Source: Sphaerosporella brunnea
Taxonomy: Eukaryota > Ascomycota > Pezizomycetes > Pezizales > Pyronemataceae
NCBI GenBank assembly: GCA_008704415.1
Contig: VXIS01000063.1
Coordinates: 1 to 64,000, forward strand
Length of the DNA: 64,000 bases
Direction of reading: 5' to 3'
Made by a program: the position numbers and the translations under genes. The notes below the pieces were generated by a model, which saw only the letters and a list, made by a program, of their open reading frames with translations, was not told the origin of the DNA and did not search any database. This document shows, piece by piece, positions 1 through 12,537 of the stretch (position 1 is its first letter; each line of letters begins with the position of its first letter).

Positions 1-1788
1 GTCACAGACACGGGGTCCGGAAGCAATGGGCCACGAGACCCGGCAATCCAGTACGTTGGTTCGGAATTATCCCGCTTCGTAAGTACCCGTAGTATGCATC
101 CCAGGACCCCTTCCGGCGTTAATAGCATTAGTAGATACTTAGCAGGTATGTACCAGATAAGTAGAATTTGTTGACCGCGACACTGCAAGCACGTGGGTCT
201 ATTTGGAAATTCCGTCGTCGCGCAAAAACGACTCTTCACCATCCATGGGTTGGGACTTCCCTTTAGGTACACATCAAAATGTCATCACCAACAACTCCCG
301 CAAGAGCCGAGTGTTACTCTGCATCCTCCAGTGCTCCCGAACGCCAGGTTCATCTCCACGGAAATCTAGATATTTGGGTGGTGGTGCTATAGGTGCTATT
401 CTCGTTCTGTCGCTGAAGGATCTCAACTGTACAACGCTGGCTCCGGGTTTTTGCGTGATACCGCAGGTACCTACAGCTTACCTGCTTACCTAGGTACCTA
501 TTAGCCGCCGATAGAGATTGGGAATTTCCTTACTGGACCTATATCAGCTGAGCATTAACTATAATACTAAGCGATTTCGCTACTGATCTCCGTGAGCGGT
601 TTACGTGAACCACGATACCCGGCCCGCGTACTGTGGAGCATTCCGACTTGTCGGGACAACTCGCGCAAGTGATCTTGGATCCTGATAAACAGCCCTCCAC
701 CAGAGCACGGGTAACTCTGGAGGGGGAAGGAGCGGCCATCGTGCGAAGGGAAGTCCGGAAAGGAACTTACCAACTCGATTCGCGTCAGGTACCTGGCTGT
801 GCGACCCCACTTCAGCCAACAAGTTGGGGGATGGGATGTCGCCGAAATGGACAAAGCTCAAACGTGGGGTTTCTCATTGCGCCTGCTCAGGGCGTACTTC
901 GTATACAGCGGCTCGCCGAGAAATCCTACTTTGGGTAACGGCGCGAAAAAAAAATAAAAAAATAAAAAATATAAATATTTGATACATAAATAAATAAGGG
1001 AAATGTTTTGAAAACTTTCCGGGGCCAGGGCTTCTGATACATACGTCGCAGAGCCCATCGGAGGGGGTTTGCGTAAAAAGACGGCGAGATCTTCAACCAA
1101 CATCACTGACAAATAATGGTGGTGGTGAGGTCTGTCCGCAACGAACAAGGGGGTTGTTAATAGGCTCGGACCCACGTTGACTGGAAATTTGGACCGGCCA
1201 TCCCAGCCGAGGCAACCCCCCCCCCCCCCAATGCTCGCACAGAGAATCATCAAGTTCTCACCTTCTTCAAAGGCATCACAACAATTGAAACGCCAGCAGC
1301 ATAAACGTGCATGCACAGCGGTCATCATCATCCACCTTTTTTTTTTTTTTTTCCCCAAAAAGTGCCGCTTCTTCTCTCCTCCTTGCCGGGACGAGCGAGC
1401 GAGGAGCCCATGGGATGGGGCACGACACTTTACTCCATAGTACAGCCGCCGTGTGTCCGGCAAATCCGATTGATTCCCTGGAAGTGTTTTGTCCCACAGC
1501 AGGCCTTCATTTGCCGTAACTGCCTTTTCTTCGCAGTTACATACTTCACACGTGCCTTCTTTGCTCCCTCCCTTCCCCCTTTTGCAGTCCGTTTTCCAAT
1601 GACAAGCGGATCTCAGATGTGAGCTTTGTTTGTATGTGTATGTGTGTGGGGTATAGCAGGTCCTGAGCTCGCACGCACGCACTAGCTTCTGAGCCTTGAG
1701 ACGACGCCACGCCACGCCGCCGCTGGGAGATTCCACTCCCTTAAGGGCTACGCCACAACGTGAATGTCATGAATAAAAAATGACATAA
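1..1788. other. Gene-poor sequence, nothing assignable
   Basis: I see no protein motif, RNA gene or repeat that I can name here. It contains homopolymer runs (a C run near 1210 and a T run near 1340). A long open frame on the minus strand (858-1736) passes through these runs and resembles no family I know. Confidence 0.5.
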
Positions 1789-2690
1789 TCAATAATAAAA
1801 AACACCAATAGGTAACTCCTCAGACAATCTCCACGCAAACTCCATCTCCAACCTTTCTTGCGCATACGGTCCTTCTCGAATCTCTCCCATCATGTCTGTC
1901 CCCTGCGGAAAGTCGTGCTCGAACACCGGCTCCCCCGCTCTTCTCATGTTCCGACTGTCTAAAGTGCCACCGAAGAAGTTGGTCGGACAACACGGTGTGG
2001 ATTTGTAGGATCGCGACAGAATGGATAAAGAATTCGGCCGTCGATGCCTAAGAGATCGACACCAAACACTGTGATTTTGTCGTTGTCCTTTTACGGGTCA
2101 GCATCTTTGAGAAAGAACCCACATCCAGATTCACCGAAACCCAAGTATTGATCAAACAGTAGGTGGATATCTGCCGTGAGAAGAAACCCGTTCTGAAGGG
2201 AATTGAGCTCTTCGTGGCTCCTTTGGTATCATCCATGTCCGTAATCCAACGACCGTAATTGAAATGAAGCCAGAGACTCACTTTCTCGAGCGCAGCCTGG
2301 AAAAAAGTCCAGTCGTATGGGGCCATCCTGTTCACAACACTTGAAATGACACATCTACCATCGCGAGCGCGAATCCCAGTATGAAGAGCATCTTCCCGGC
2401 CAGATACATGATGCGGTGGACCGACGGATCGTCACTGACTTGGATTTCACCTTACCAATTAGCTCCTCCCTCCCTCCGGAACTGAACCATTCGCACTGAG
2501 CTCACCTTGACAGCTGATCATATAGTCTCCCACATCGAGACGAGTATCAACCGCCGAGGCAATCCTCACGGTATCCTTCGCCAGATACGCGAATCGGTGC
2601 AGTGACGACAAGGACGATGTCAAGCATCACGAGAAAGTTCTTCTCGGTAAGGGATCCATTCTGTATCAGAGAACGACATCCAGTTTGGCT
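1789..2690 (-). pseudogene. Decayed fungal HNH endonuclease-domain gene
   Basis: Read on the minus strand in shifting frames, this stretch follows the C-terminal half of the fungal HNH_2 (PF13391-type) proteins. Blocks in order are NGFLLTADIHLLFDQY (near 2140-2195), WVSVNLDVGSFSKM (near 2100-2145), DNDKITVFGVDLLGIDGRIL (near 2015-2075), CRDPTNPHRV (near 1985-2015), DQLLRWHFRQ (near 1955-1985) and GEPVFEHDFPQGTDMMGEIR (near 1870-1930), ending at a TGA at 1789-1791. LLxADIHxLFD is the family's hallmark metal/DNA-binding segment. At least three frameshifts separate the blocks, so no intact product is possible. The N-terminal half, with the AHI(F/V)P motif expected in the family, was not found; it may be deleted or too diverged. 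The upstream limit near 2690 is approximate. Fungi carry many such genes of unknown role, often in variable regions. The family call is fairly firm and its status as a pseudogene is firm. Confidence 0.7.
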
Positions 2691-5429
2691 GCGTGAAAGA
2701 AGCGAACGTTGCGGGAATGAGAATGATGCCCGTACATCGCATAAAGGTTGAATGGACTCCGTTGATCGAATGGTGGGGTAAGAAGAAGCTTTGCTCCTCC
2801 AAGGTCATCACACCTGTGCCAAGCTTGGAACATCAGACACCCGTGTTTCTGCCCGGAACATGTGGCTGTGCCGTTCCCATACAAATCCATAAATACTGCG
2901 TATTTCCTGGGGATACTGTGCGCGTTCCGCGTTCCAGCAGTAGAAGACAGTTCCGTGCCGGTGGTGGTGGGGGGGGGATCCACATTAGTGTCAGCCAGCC
3001 GGGGTCGCAATTGGTCGAAATAGCGAATAAAACAGGGGGGGGGGGAGGGGAGGCGTGCACACGCGCGCGCAACCTTACATTGGGAACCCCATTCCGCCTG
3101 GTTGGTTTGGATGAACCCGACTGCTGGAAGATTACGAAACGGCAGGACACGGGCCCATCGGGAGCCAAACGGGAGGGGCTAGGGGGGGGGCAAGGACAGG
3201 ACCACATGGACGATTCGTACCTCTCCCTCCTTACATACATACAGCCGCCTTGTGGGGGGTGTTTCTTGGCTTGCCTTATCACCGCCGAGAACGCCTCTGC
3301 GTTGCAAGAAAGAAAGAAATTGAAGCTTTAGAAGATTGGCATACCACACGTAGCTACTACTCTGCTCTAATTCTACTAAACCATGTACCCCATGAGCTAT
3401 GTTTGGAGTTTTTTTTTTTTTTTTGCTCAACCTGTCCGACGAAGAGCATCAGCGCGCGCGCGCGCCCGCGAACAGGCCGGCAGCTCACGATATTGATGAG
3501 GTTTCCTCAATCCCTTTCAGCTGAGACACGAGACCAGCTTCAGCAACATGTTTACATACTCCCTATCAGACACCTCGGGCAATTTGCAGGCGGGCAAAGC
3601 TGAGAATAGAGAGAGTTTGCCACAAACGTTCAGTATGTATGAATTGATGAATTGAAACTTGACGAATTTACAGGGATCCGGGAAAAATAACCGCCCCGAA
3701 AGTCCGCGTGGACGTGGTGGTTAAAAACTTAAAAGGCCCGATCCGAGGGGAAGTTCCTGAGGGTCTTTTTTTTTTCCCAGCTGTCGATGTATGGAGAAGC
3801 GAGAAGCCCTATCCTCGTCCCCATGCGAACAATTGCAATCATCATGTCTTTCGATCGGTGCACGGCCATACTAATCACCGAGATCGAAAACTGATGATGT
3901 GTGTGGGGGGAGCGAGCACATGCTGCCTACTTTTGAAACCCTCTTAACACTGCCTTCCCTCAAGCTTCTTCGGGTACCTCACCGGCCAGCTACCTAGAGT
4001 AGACCGTCATGACTCAGTGCCTATCGTATGCAAGTAAGAGAGGTTGAGAGCTAGTTAGATTTAAATTTGCCGAGCGCCGACGTCTGTTTGTAGGATCGTG
4101 GATCCGGGGGGACTGGCGGGCACGTGCGACAGTCGTCGCACCGGTGGAAAAAAACGCCGTCAAGGTCAAACCGGCCTGTTTACTTTAAAATATTGTACCA
4201 ATATTGGCCAGTGGCGGCGGCGGCGGCGCCGTTGTCGTTGTTGTTGTTATTTCATCTCCGCAAAACCAGCCCCAAGCCTGTTTGATTAGTTACCGTGGAA
4301 GTTCAGTTGTTCCAACCCTTGGGCAAAGGCCCCCCGTTGAGACGGTGATTATCCAATCACTCATTTACGATGCTTCATCACTAGCCCCCTCCCCCGGGGG
4401 GCATCGGAACTACCTAGCCTGCCCCAGCACCGAGCTCTTTAAACCCCGTATCTAGCCAGGCAGGCCATGAGCTTAGCTGTCGGCACTTGTAAAAAAAACC
4501 AGAGTGCATAATCCGGTTTTTCCATCGGCTGTTGGGGGAAAACAATCTCTCCGTTGATTTCGTGCTAGGGAGTTAGGACTGAGTTGAACGACGATATATG
4601 GGGGTGGTGAGTATGTCATCATTCAGCAAGGTACACACGCTGACATCTGCTGCTCGTCTGTGTTACTCTACTCTACAGACCCCACACCCGTTGGCAACGT
4701 TCTTGCATAAGACACTATCCCAAATAGCCAATATCTAGCGAATTTTTTTTTTCCCTTACCCGCGGACCGGACATTAGAGATGAAGGCCTGAGAAGTTTAC
4801 TCGTATCGTATGTATCATTTACTTCTTTCTTATGGGCGGCGGCCGAGCGTAAATCAGCTGTTGGATATGTACCTCTGCACGTTGAGCTGAAAGGAACGTT
4901 GGTTCAAACGGCTGGGTGGCTTGTCTGTCTGTCAAGCCAATAGAGATCTGACTAAAGACGGGCAAAGAGGTCATCTCAGACGGCGGTTGGTAATTTAGCT
5001 TCAGGCAAGCGCGGCTGTCGTGCATTTGGCGATTTCTATTACAGACTTACACCGCATCGTGTGCTCGTGTTTTCTTTTCTGGGTAGAGTGATAATGGGTG
5101 GCTGACATGAAGACCCTCCCAAAAACGCCATCTATGACAGCCTCGCGTTGAGTTAGTTTACTCTACTCTACAGTAAGTTTAGCAGCTGTGTGATAGCCAC
5201 CGCGGGATGTGGGCCCTAATTCCCTAGATGTGGTGCCGCTCGGGCAGCGGCTATCGAGAAACAGTGAGAGCAGGCTTTTCGGAGGATACGGACCCATCAT
5301 CGACCGTTGTTTTGAGAACCCGGTTAATGATCGCGCGCCGTCAAAAAGTCACATCGGTAGGGCTCTTTTTAGGGCTGCTTGCTGCAGTTTACCGGTCGTT
5401 ATCCGAGGGAAAGCTAAGTAGGTAGTTAA
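2691..5429. other. Gene-poor sequence with simple repeats
   Basis: No recognisable gene. The region carries a G run near 3031, an alternating GC run near 3453-3466, T runs near 3412, 3768 and 4744, and a GGC/GTT repeat near 4207-4247. The 15-base string TACTCTACTCTACAG occurs near 4666 and again near 5159 in otherwise different surroundings. Confidence 0.5.
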
Positions 5430-5660
5430 CTAGAGAAGACCTTTACCAAGGGAACCACTACCGTTCGGGAACGTGGGCGAGAATGCGGCTTTCCATGCGG
5501 ATGGGATGTAGAATACCTACACCACATCCACCTCCTGGAGAAGGAAGGACTCGGGCGACGGGGCGGGGAGGAGCGTTTCGATTCCGTACTTGGTCGTGAT
5601 CTTCATATCCGATTCGATGTCCTTCCAGATATCCGACGTCGTGCCCCACCACTCTACTGC
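5430..5660 (-). pseudogene. Unidentified broken coding frame
   Basis: A minus-strand frame running from 5660 to a TAG at 5430-5432 reads like real protein, with segments such as WWGTTSDIWKDIESDMK, GIETLLPAPSPESFLLQ, FYIPSAWKAAFSPTFPNG and a C-terminus GSLGKGLL. It contains one internal in-frame TAG at about 5518. At the 5' side a CTAG sits directly before the frame and could be an old splice acceptor. I do not recognise the family. The internal stop could have arisen from CAG by a C-to-T change, but one case proves nothing. Alternatively the two halves are separate exons. The coding-like character is my judgement from residue composition only. Confidence 0.3.
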
Positions 5661-8600
5661 CTAGATACTGCAGGGTTTTTGATCGCCAGCTGCCGGCCGG
5701 TCGCCAGATGACCATCTACCTACATAAAACTATAGTAGTCTATCTGCCGTGTATGTATCTTGAAGGGGGTAAGGAGAAAGTCAGAGATTTAGGTTACCCT
5801 TTTTTGATGGACTTTATTTTTTTTTTCTTCGCCGTCCCGAACCCGCCATCAGTTGTTACTCCCTTTGGAACAACGGGGCAGCCAGCCAGTCGGTGTGCCC
5901 GAGGCGCCAACAAGAAGTTCGAGAACCAGCCTTGACCCCTTCCCAAGGCTTGATTCCGAACCGTTTGTCCTTGTTGTTGTGGCCGGAGTGAGACATAGCA
6001 CTCTGGACTTCTGACCGAATCGCGAGCTCCGCGCCGAGACATTCCCCCGAAGGCCCCACATACTGGCCGGAAATGCTAAATTATAGTTGCCGTGTCTGAT
6101 GTTGAATGGGCGGGGCCCGAAAGGAACGAGCATACATACACATGCCACGGCACAGAAGGCATATCGGAAACGGCCGCCCGGGGGGGTTTCTTCTCTGCCC
6201 ACAGTAGTGTATGAGTTCATAACCAGACGTCAGGGAGCGTTGAAAAAGAAAACGATTTTTTTTTTTTTTCTTTTTACTTTCTTCTTGCAGCGCACGCGCG
6301 AAGACCCTGATCATCGTCATCTTCCATGGTAAAAAAAACATCTTTCGCCGTTCCGCATGTATGTAGGTATGTAACGGCACCGGTGCACCCGTTAAAGTCT
6401 ACCGTGCAGCTTGCGTACCTTCGCCGGGTATCCATCCCCGAGCAATCGTATGCCTTATACTGTGCTTGCTTTTTTGTGTGGGTGGGGTGCTGTCATAAAT
6501 CAGATCGATATCGGTTCACAACCACCACCCACCCGGCATTTCCGTTTGGCAGTTTTGTTTTCCATTGGACCGTTTTTCCTTTCCTTTCCTTCTGCGGCCT
6601 TCCACGATCGCCTGAGGTGCACATCATGGCTGGCTCGCTCGCAGTCGATCGAAATCGGAGGAGAGTAGATACTTAGTATCCATTATCATACAGTTTACGC
6701 GCGCAGACGTTTTTTTTTGTTTCCCCGCCCCCCCCCCAATAATTGCTTCTTTTGAAGTTTTTTTGCCAGCCGCCAACACGAGGCTACCGTTTATTGTTTG
6801 GGGGGCGTTTTTGTTTTGGCATTACATATTTTCGGCCGTTTGCTATGACGAGTGACCGGAAATGTCTTCTCCGAAAGCCTTGACGCAAGGAAGGAGAGTA
6901 TTGTAATAGCCTGTGTCCTGCCAAATCATTCCATCCGCTGAAAAGGTAGGGAGCACACAATCCCGACGAGTTCACTAAACGAGTTCTTCCCAACCCGCAC
7001 TGTGATAAAGTAAGCTTCCAAAATTATGATTGTTTGGCGCCCGATGCTCAGCCCGCATCCACACACATCGTACATTCAGCGAAACACGTGATGTCACTCA
7101 CCCGAGGCGGAAGGCTCTTTGCATTGTGCCAGCCGTGTCAAACATCAAAGATAGGGAAGCATCTGCTACCTCGTGGACGCGCCTTAAGCTTGAGCATGCT
7201 CTTGAGCCATTCGACATGCGAGCAAATTCGAACCGACAGCAGCTGGGGTCGATAATTTCAAACGTGTCGGGTTAAGCGTCTGAAGGTATGGTAATGCTAC
7301 GCTCAACCGAAAACGACAGCTCGGTGTGAAGATGGATATAAAGTACCCCCATTCCGGGCCTTTAAGTTCTTCGACACTGTGCCACCCTGACCCTGAATTT
7401 CTGTCAAACTTTGAAAGCCTCGGCGTACCACAAGGTGTGAAGATAACATTCACCCTTCGTGTGCTGACTTGAACTTGAAGTGGTCAGTACTGTGGATGGA
7501 AGGGTAAAAGACAACCTCACGATTAGGGACGGGTGTTACCAGTATTGCAGCTTTAATGGACGAGAAGGAGGACGTGAGTTGACGGCTTCCACGTCATCTT
7601 CACCTCTTTCAGCAGCGCGAGCCATGTATCCGAAAGCCTCTTCATAAGTAGTCACTCGGTTTCGGCGCAACTTTATTTTTTCCGTGTAGTTTTGAGTTTG
7701 GCTCTGTATTTCTTCCAGAAAGGATAATAAACGTATGGTAGGTATATTGATAGTAAAATCGGTATATAAGGAATTCTACGGTACTTATTGACCCCTAACC
7801 GACTGATAGTGAGCAGGACTCGATACCTTGGTCGATCTCATAAACATCACTGCCTGGGGGTTCCAAGTTCCAACCCACGCCCCGAGAATCTCCGCAACAA
7901 GTTATTCGTTCATTCCCACTGCATCGTTCTCCATTGTTACTGCACCCCAGTCCATCCGTCTGTAACTCGAAATCCAGGTAATCATCGGCCGCTTAGGTTT
8001 CCCCACTTTAGATGAAGCATCTCAACCCTGTCCGGCTCTGGTGGCGCTAGTTCTAGCGAACTGAACTGCCTCATAGACTGTATCAATAGTCCCAATCAGC
8101 AGCCAGTCACTTTTCCAAGAACAACCGCCAAATCTGGGGGACGAAGTAATACCTGTTCCAAAAGCTTTCGGAAGCGGCGTGGTCTGGTTTTGCTTGTCAA
8201 GACTGCGCCTTTGACTTTTTGTCCTCGTTCTCATAGAACGCGGTCAGGAAATCTTCCCAGTGCTCCAAGCCAGGTATCCTATCTTGATGTATTCGTCATA
8301 TGTCTTCTGTAAGAAGCTCCACTTGTTGGTTTCATAATGTTCCAGCTCGCGGACCTGGCTTTCGTTGCCGCTGAAGGTAACCGTCAAAAGTGGTTTTCCG
8401 CGTTTGTCGGATTTGTCGATTTTCGTGATGCAAAACGCGAACGGGAATGTATATACTCGCCAACGTATTCGTCTAATCGGCGCATTCGGCCCTCGCTTCT
8501 GTTCCCAGGGAGTTCTGAAACACCAGCCAAACCAATGTCTCCGATATTCTGCAGTCTTTTTTGCCCCGAAATCGATGCGTGGACGGGTCTGCAGGAGAGC

Positions 8601-9276
8601 CTGAATCATAGCTTGTGCAATTCTGTCGAATACGTCGCCCAATGCATTCGAGTTTGACAGTACCACGACTACGGTGCCTGGGTTCTGTAATACGCAGAAG
8701 GAGGGCGATCAACCCTCCATGCGAAAAAAAGTGATGGCTTTCGTGGCCATGGCCCCTTGGGCATGTTGGTCAGTTTGCGGCGCAATAATCAGGTTTTTGG
8801 ACCAAGGTCCAAGCTGAGATGGAAGCTGTTGATGGAACCAGTCCATGCCATACAGCTGCACATCGTCGAGATCGGGCTCGACGTTGGATACCGCGCTGGG
8901 GATTTTTGATGATACGCCCTGTAGTGGATTGGAAATACGTATATACTACTTGAATGAGGACTTGCATCGACAATGACACGTACTAAACAGGAAGTAAGTA
9001 CGATACGCATGAAGTATGTATTCGTACTAACTATACACATTTGGGCACTCCGATCATGAGCGGCAACTCGTGCCCAAGCGCGCCGAGTCGAGTCACTTAG
9101 CCGAACCCTCCCAATGGCTGGCGCCAGCACAGCGTTTCGTCAAGATACTTATGTTCTAACTTCCAACAAATCGATTGCTTCATCTGGCTGAGGATTGAAG
9201 TAGCTACTCGTGCGACCGGAAAGTCCATGTATCGTGTGACATCAGGGTTAGGTTTGAAGAGCAGGCGACAACGACG
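5661..9276. other. Gene-poor sequence; one unassigned open frame
   Basis: No recognised gene. A minus-strand frame at 8244-8666 (140 codons, starting MVLSNSNALGDVFDRIAQAM) has a plausible protein composition and a charged C-terminal part (around SQVRELEHYETNKWSFLQ). It resembles no family I can name and the frame closes shortly after. It may be a gene fragment. The rest holds T and C runs (near 5815, 6255, 6710) and no further structure. Confidence 0.4.
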
Positions 9277-9516
9277 ATGGAGAAGCCGCGACTCCCTCCG
9301 AAACCGATCGTGTCGTTTCCAAAGCTCCTCTCCCGAACTCCAGCGACGCTCTTATCCTTCACCTATCCCCGACACCTTCTGCTGGCAACCAACGCGGGAA
9401 ATATCCACTTCTACAATCTCCGCACACAGTCTGATTCCCCCGGCGCCGCATCAATCGCAAGCTGGAAGGCTGTGCACGAGGATTACATCTCTTCGCTTGT
9501 AGCGCTTCCGGCGGCG
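9277..9516 (+). pseudogene. Fragment resembling WD-repeat protein JIP5
   Basis: The frame starting at the ATG at 9277 contains LLLATNAGNIHFYNLR followed by a spacer and HEDYISSLVALPAAS. In fungal JIP5 (WDR55-like, 60S ribosome biogenesis) the corresponding stretch has the same order: a leucine-rich LLLATxxGxxHxYDLR strand, then H-D-D-Y-I-S-S-L-T-P-L-P. Here only about 80 residues of one WD blade boundary remain. After the proline-alanine segment the sequence diverges and the frame stops at 9559-9561, so the next JIP5 block is absent. No other JIP5 parts are visible nearby. It is most likely a duplicated, truncated gene piece and not a working gene. Chance similarity of a single WD-like blade remains possible. 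Confidence 0.45.
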
Positions 9517-9561
9517 AGTATATACAACCGGCTACCCGTGGCAACGCGCTCTCCCATCTAG

Positions 9562-11665
9562 AAAACGAGATTCTCAGCATATATTTGTTTCGAATTGCAG
9601 CCGGCCCGAGGGGAAGACGAAATTGTTTTAGCTCGGGAAACCGAAGCTTCAATAATGTTTCCCCGCACACGCAATTCGCTCTGATTATTCCCAACATATA
9701 AATAGCCGATACGTAGAAGCTTATGCTCTTACCGACAGTTCCAGATGGACTGAGATAGTCATTGTAGCTTTGGCTACAGCCCAGAGCGTCATCGGTATTG
9801 GTGGAAACCGAAACGCTCTCTAGGGATAAACATACATAGCAGTGGCTCAAAGCCAGATCGTTTCTTAGAAAGATGCAGCTACAGAAGCCGGTACTTAGCC
9901 GCGTTCGAAAGGGCACTTGCATTGGCGAAAGCAGTTTTCCACTCGGGCCTTTTTAGCCCCAGCCCCAGGAAAATTCACCCAACGTAGCCTTCGAAACCGA
10001 GTGATTGTTTTATGCAGTCACGTCCGACGGGCATACTTCCAGTGGCATTTCGAAAAAATTTGTGCGTTAGCTATCCCCTACCCCTAGAGTGTAGTTAGCG
10101 CTTTCGGCCAAAAATTCGACGCAGCAGCCAACAAATATCGAATCGTGGAAACAACTGTCTAAACCACAAATTGGTCGACATTCGCCCTCCAAACCTTGGG
10201 TGGAGAGTTGGGCAACGCCAGTGGTGAAACTTTTGTCTGTGATTGCACACCACCGTGAGATGAACTGCGGTATCCCAGCGTCGATAACTCGACTTCCCGG
10301 CTACACTCTAGGGGATACACAAGCAATGCAATAGTCACCACCGTACCAACCGCATCCTAATCCCCAGAGTATAAAAACCCTTGACCTTCTCATACGACAT
10401 CACAGCGCACCGTCTGTGACCCACATTCTGCAGAAGATGCTCGAAGCAGTCCAGTGAGGCTACCCGCAGTGTGAATGCCGTGCGCTTACAACCTCCCATG
10501 GTAGCTTGTGTTGGTGGTCGATATCGATCCGTTTCAGGTTGGAAACTTGTGGATGTGTATGTATGTCTCACCGGTTCCAACCCGCTTGTGCCACATACTT
10601 GCAGCTGCCTGGAGGCGGTGGGGCTGCTGCGCGGGGATGCTGTAAGACGGTTTAAGGCGTCCATGCTGGGTAACAATAGAAAATCTGAGGGGTCCCCGGG
10701 CCCGTCGATGTGTGATACCTGGTGACCTAAACAATGGCTTCTTAAGTACTGAGTACATGTGTGTGTGGAATCATGTTTATTGTCTGCATGCAACCTATGA
10801 AGGTCATGGCAGACCCTCAACCTCCTTCCCGTCCCTGTCCTGTCCGCCGCTTTGTGGAAGTTATATCATGCGTCAACTGCGGCCACCCTGAATACTGAGT
10901 ACATGTATGTACTTACCCAAGTAGGGTACATGTATACATCGACAGCTGATAAGATCAGCTCGCTTCCGCTCACCGAACCCCAAGCGATGGTACAGATGTT
11001 TATGGCAACGTTTAACGCCAAACGGGATTTTCAATCGTTTGCATGGATACTTATTATGAACGTAACTATTGGTAAGTAGGTAGCACGCTGGCGGGGTGAA
11101 GAGCAAACTCAAATCTCACAACCAACTGCGTACATGACCTGCCTTAAACCTGCACTCTCCTACTAGTAACTGCACTGATATCAAGTTTGCCGGGGCCCCA
11201 GCGCTGCAAGCTCACCAACGCGGGGTAAACCCCCCAGGAGCAGCTCCTCCCAGTCTCCCAGCGGAGAGATACTAGATATCTGGAGCGAGTGGGTAGGCAG
11301 CCTCATTGCGGTACTTACAACAAGTGATGCTCGGTGGCTCTAAATGTCCTCCAGCGCCCTCCCATCAACCTCCGTTTCCAGGCCGGCCTGCACCAATCAC
11401 CACTGGCATGGCTCCAGCATGCTAGCACCTAGTAGGACCGGTCATGTAGTGTCTTGACATTAACATGTTTAACATGGTTGCCGCCTCAGTTAACATGTTT
11501 TTGTAAAATATTCGACCGAACCAAAGTCAACAATTAGAATCCTTACTGTTTTTCCGGAGCAAAAACATATACCAATAATGGGGGGGGGGGACATTGCTTT
11601 CGAAGCATGGGCTCGGGCTCATCTGACGTCCTAAAATTTTCAATCGAGTCACTAACAATATCAAT
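9562..11665. other. Gene-poor sequence
   Basis: I could assign no gene, RNA or mobile element here. Open frames (for example 10335-10820 minus) overlap on both strands without family motifs. A G run lies at 11580-11590 shortly before the tRNA gene. Confidence 0.5.
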
Positions 11666-11751
11666 GGCCGCGTGGCCCAATGGCAAGGCGCTTGACTACG
11701 ATTAAACAAATTGGAATCAAGAGATTGCAGGTTCGATCCCTGCCGTGGTCA
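11666..11751 (+). tRNA. tRNA-Arg (anticodon ACG), with intron
   Basis: An 86-base tRNA gene folds as a cloverleaf: the acceptor arm GGCCGCG pairs with CGTGGTC, the D arm is GCC/GGC, the anticodon arm CTTGA/TCAAG, the T arm GCAGG/CCTGC around TTCGATC, and the discriminator base is A. The anticodon ACG lies at 11698-11700, preceded by CT and followed by A. The 14-base insertion 11702-11715 sits exactly where eukaryotic tRNA introns occur, one base after the anticodon. The exons match the two other copies in this window, but the intron differs in its first part (TTAAACAA instead of TTGTTTCA/G). Confidence 0.9.
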
Positions 11752-11765
11752 AAGATACCCGATTC

Positions 11766-11775
11766 TTTTTTTTTT
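11766..11775 (+). terminator. Pol III terminator of the tRNA-Arg gene
   Basis: A run of ten T residues begins 15 bases after the tRNA 3' end, as expected for an RNA polymerase III stop. Confidence 0.8.
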
Positions 11776-12537
11776 GTCTGTCTATCTCCCTTGGATTAAG
11801 GCGTGGGGAAGAGAGGAGAGTTTCGGTACTTTTGCTATGTATGTGTATCAACAGAGCCGTCCGAACAGTCAGAGCTAACGAGAAGTACTGGCCCACTTCC
11901 CGCAGCGATTTAGAAGCATTGAAACCTTTTGAAAATCGGCGTTATGTCTGAATAGAGAGACGAAAGAAAGGTCTATGCAGACTTCCAGACGTCCAAAAAT
12001 CTGGATCGCGCAAGGTGATTGGGGTAGCATAGCCATAAAACATGGGCCGTAACGTCGCCCTCGACAAGTGGTGGTGTGAAGGCAAAGATGTTGCACCACG
12101 AGGTGTAGAGTCGAAAATCAACCTGACGGGAAATGGGGGACACCGTTTCTAGCTTCTCAGCCCTTCTAAACAGCGCTGCGGGAAGTGTTCCGCTCATAAT
12201 TAGGACTCTAATTCGGCATGTGGTCATCATCGTAGAAGATCTACCACAAAAGTCGACCAGAGAGGGTTTCTGCGAGAGCGATGTGGAAGCCGCGTTTTAT
12301 CTGCTTGAAGCGTGTCTGTCCCGATGGGATGGGTGGATGTAAAGCCGGACATTGGGCGGGCGGATACAAGGCGTTCAGGCACCTAACTCTTCGCCTGTGA
12401 CAATATTAATTTGGACATTGGTATAAAGCGACCCGCCTTATGTCTGAAATTCTACGGTACTTACATAACTAATCAATCAATCAATGTTATGCATGGTGCA
12501 AATAATTCTATGTATGTAAAGTACTATACAATACAAT
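11776..12537. other. Gene-poor sequence
   Basis: Nothing assignable. Open frames on both strands between 11875 and 12342 show no known motif. The sequence ends at the target site of the first LINE copy. Confidence 0.45.

Noticed and set aside
858..1736. 292-codon minus-strand open frame
   Set aside because: It is long for chance, but runs through poly-C and poly-T/A tracts that encode Gly and Lys runs, and shows no motif, repeat or plausible gene context. Transcript data would be needed.
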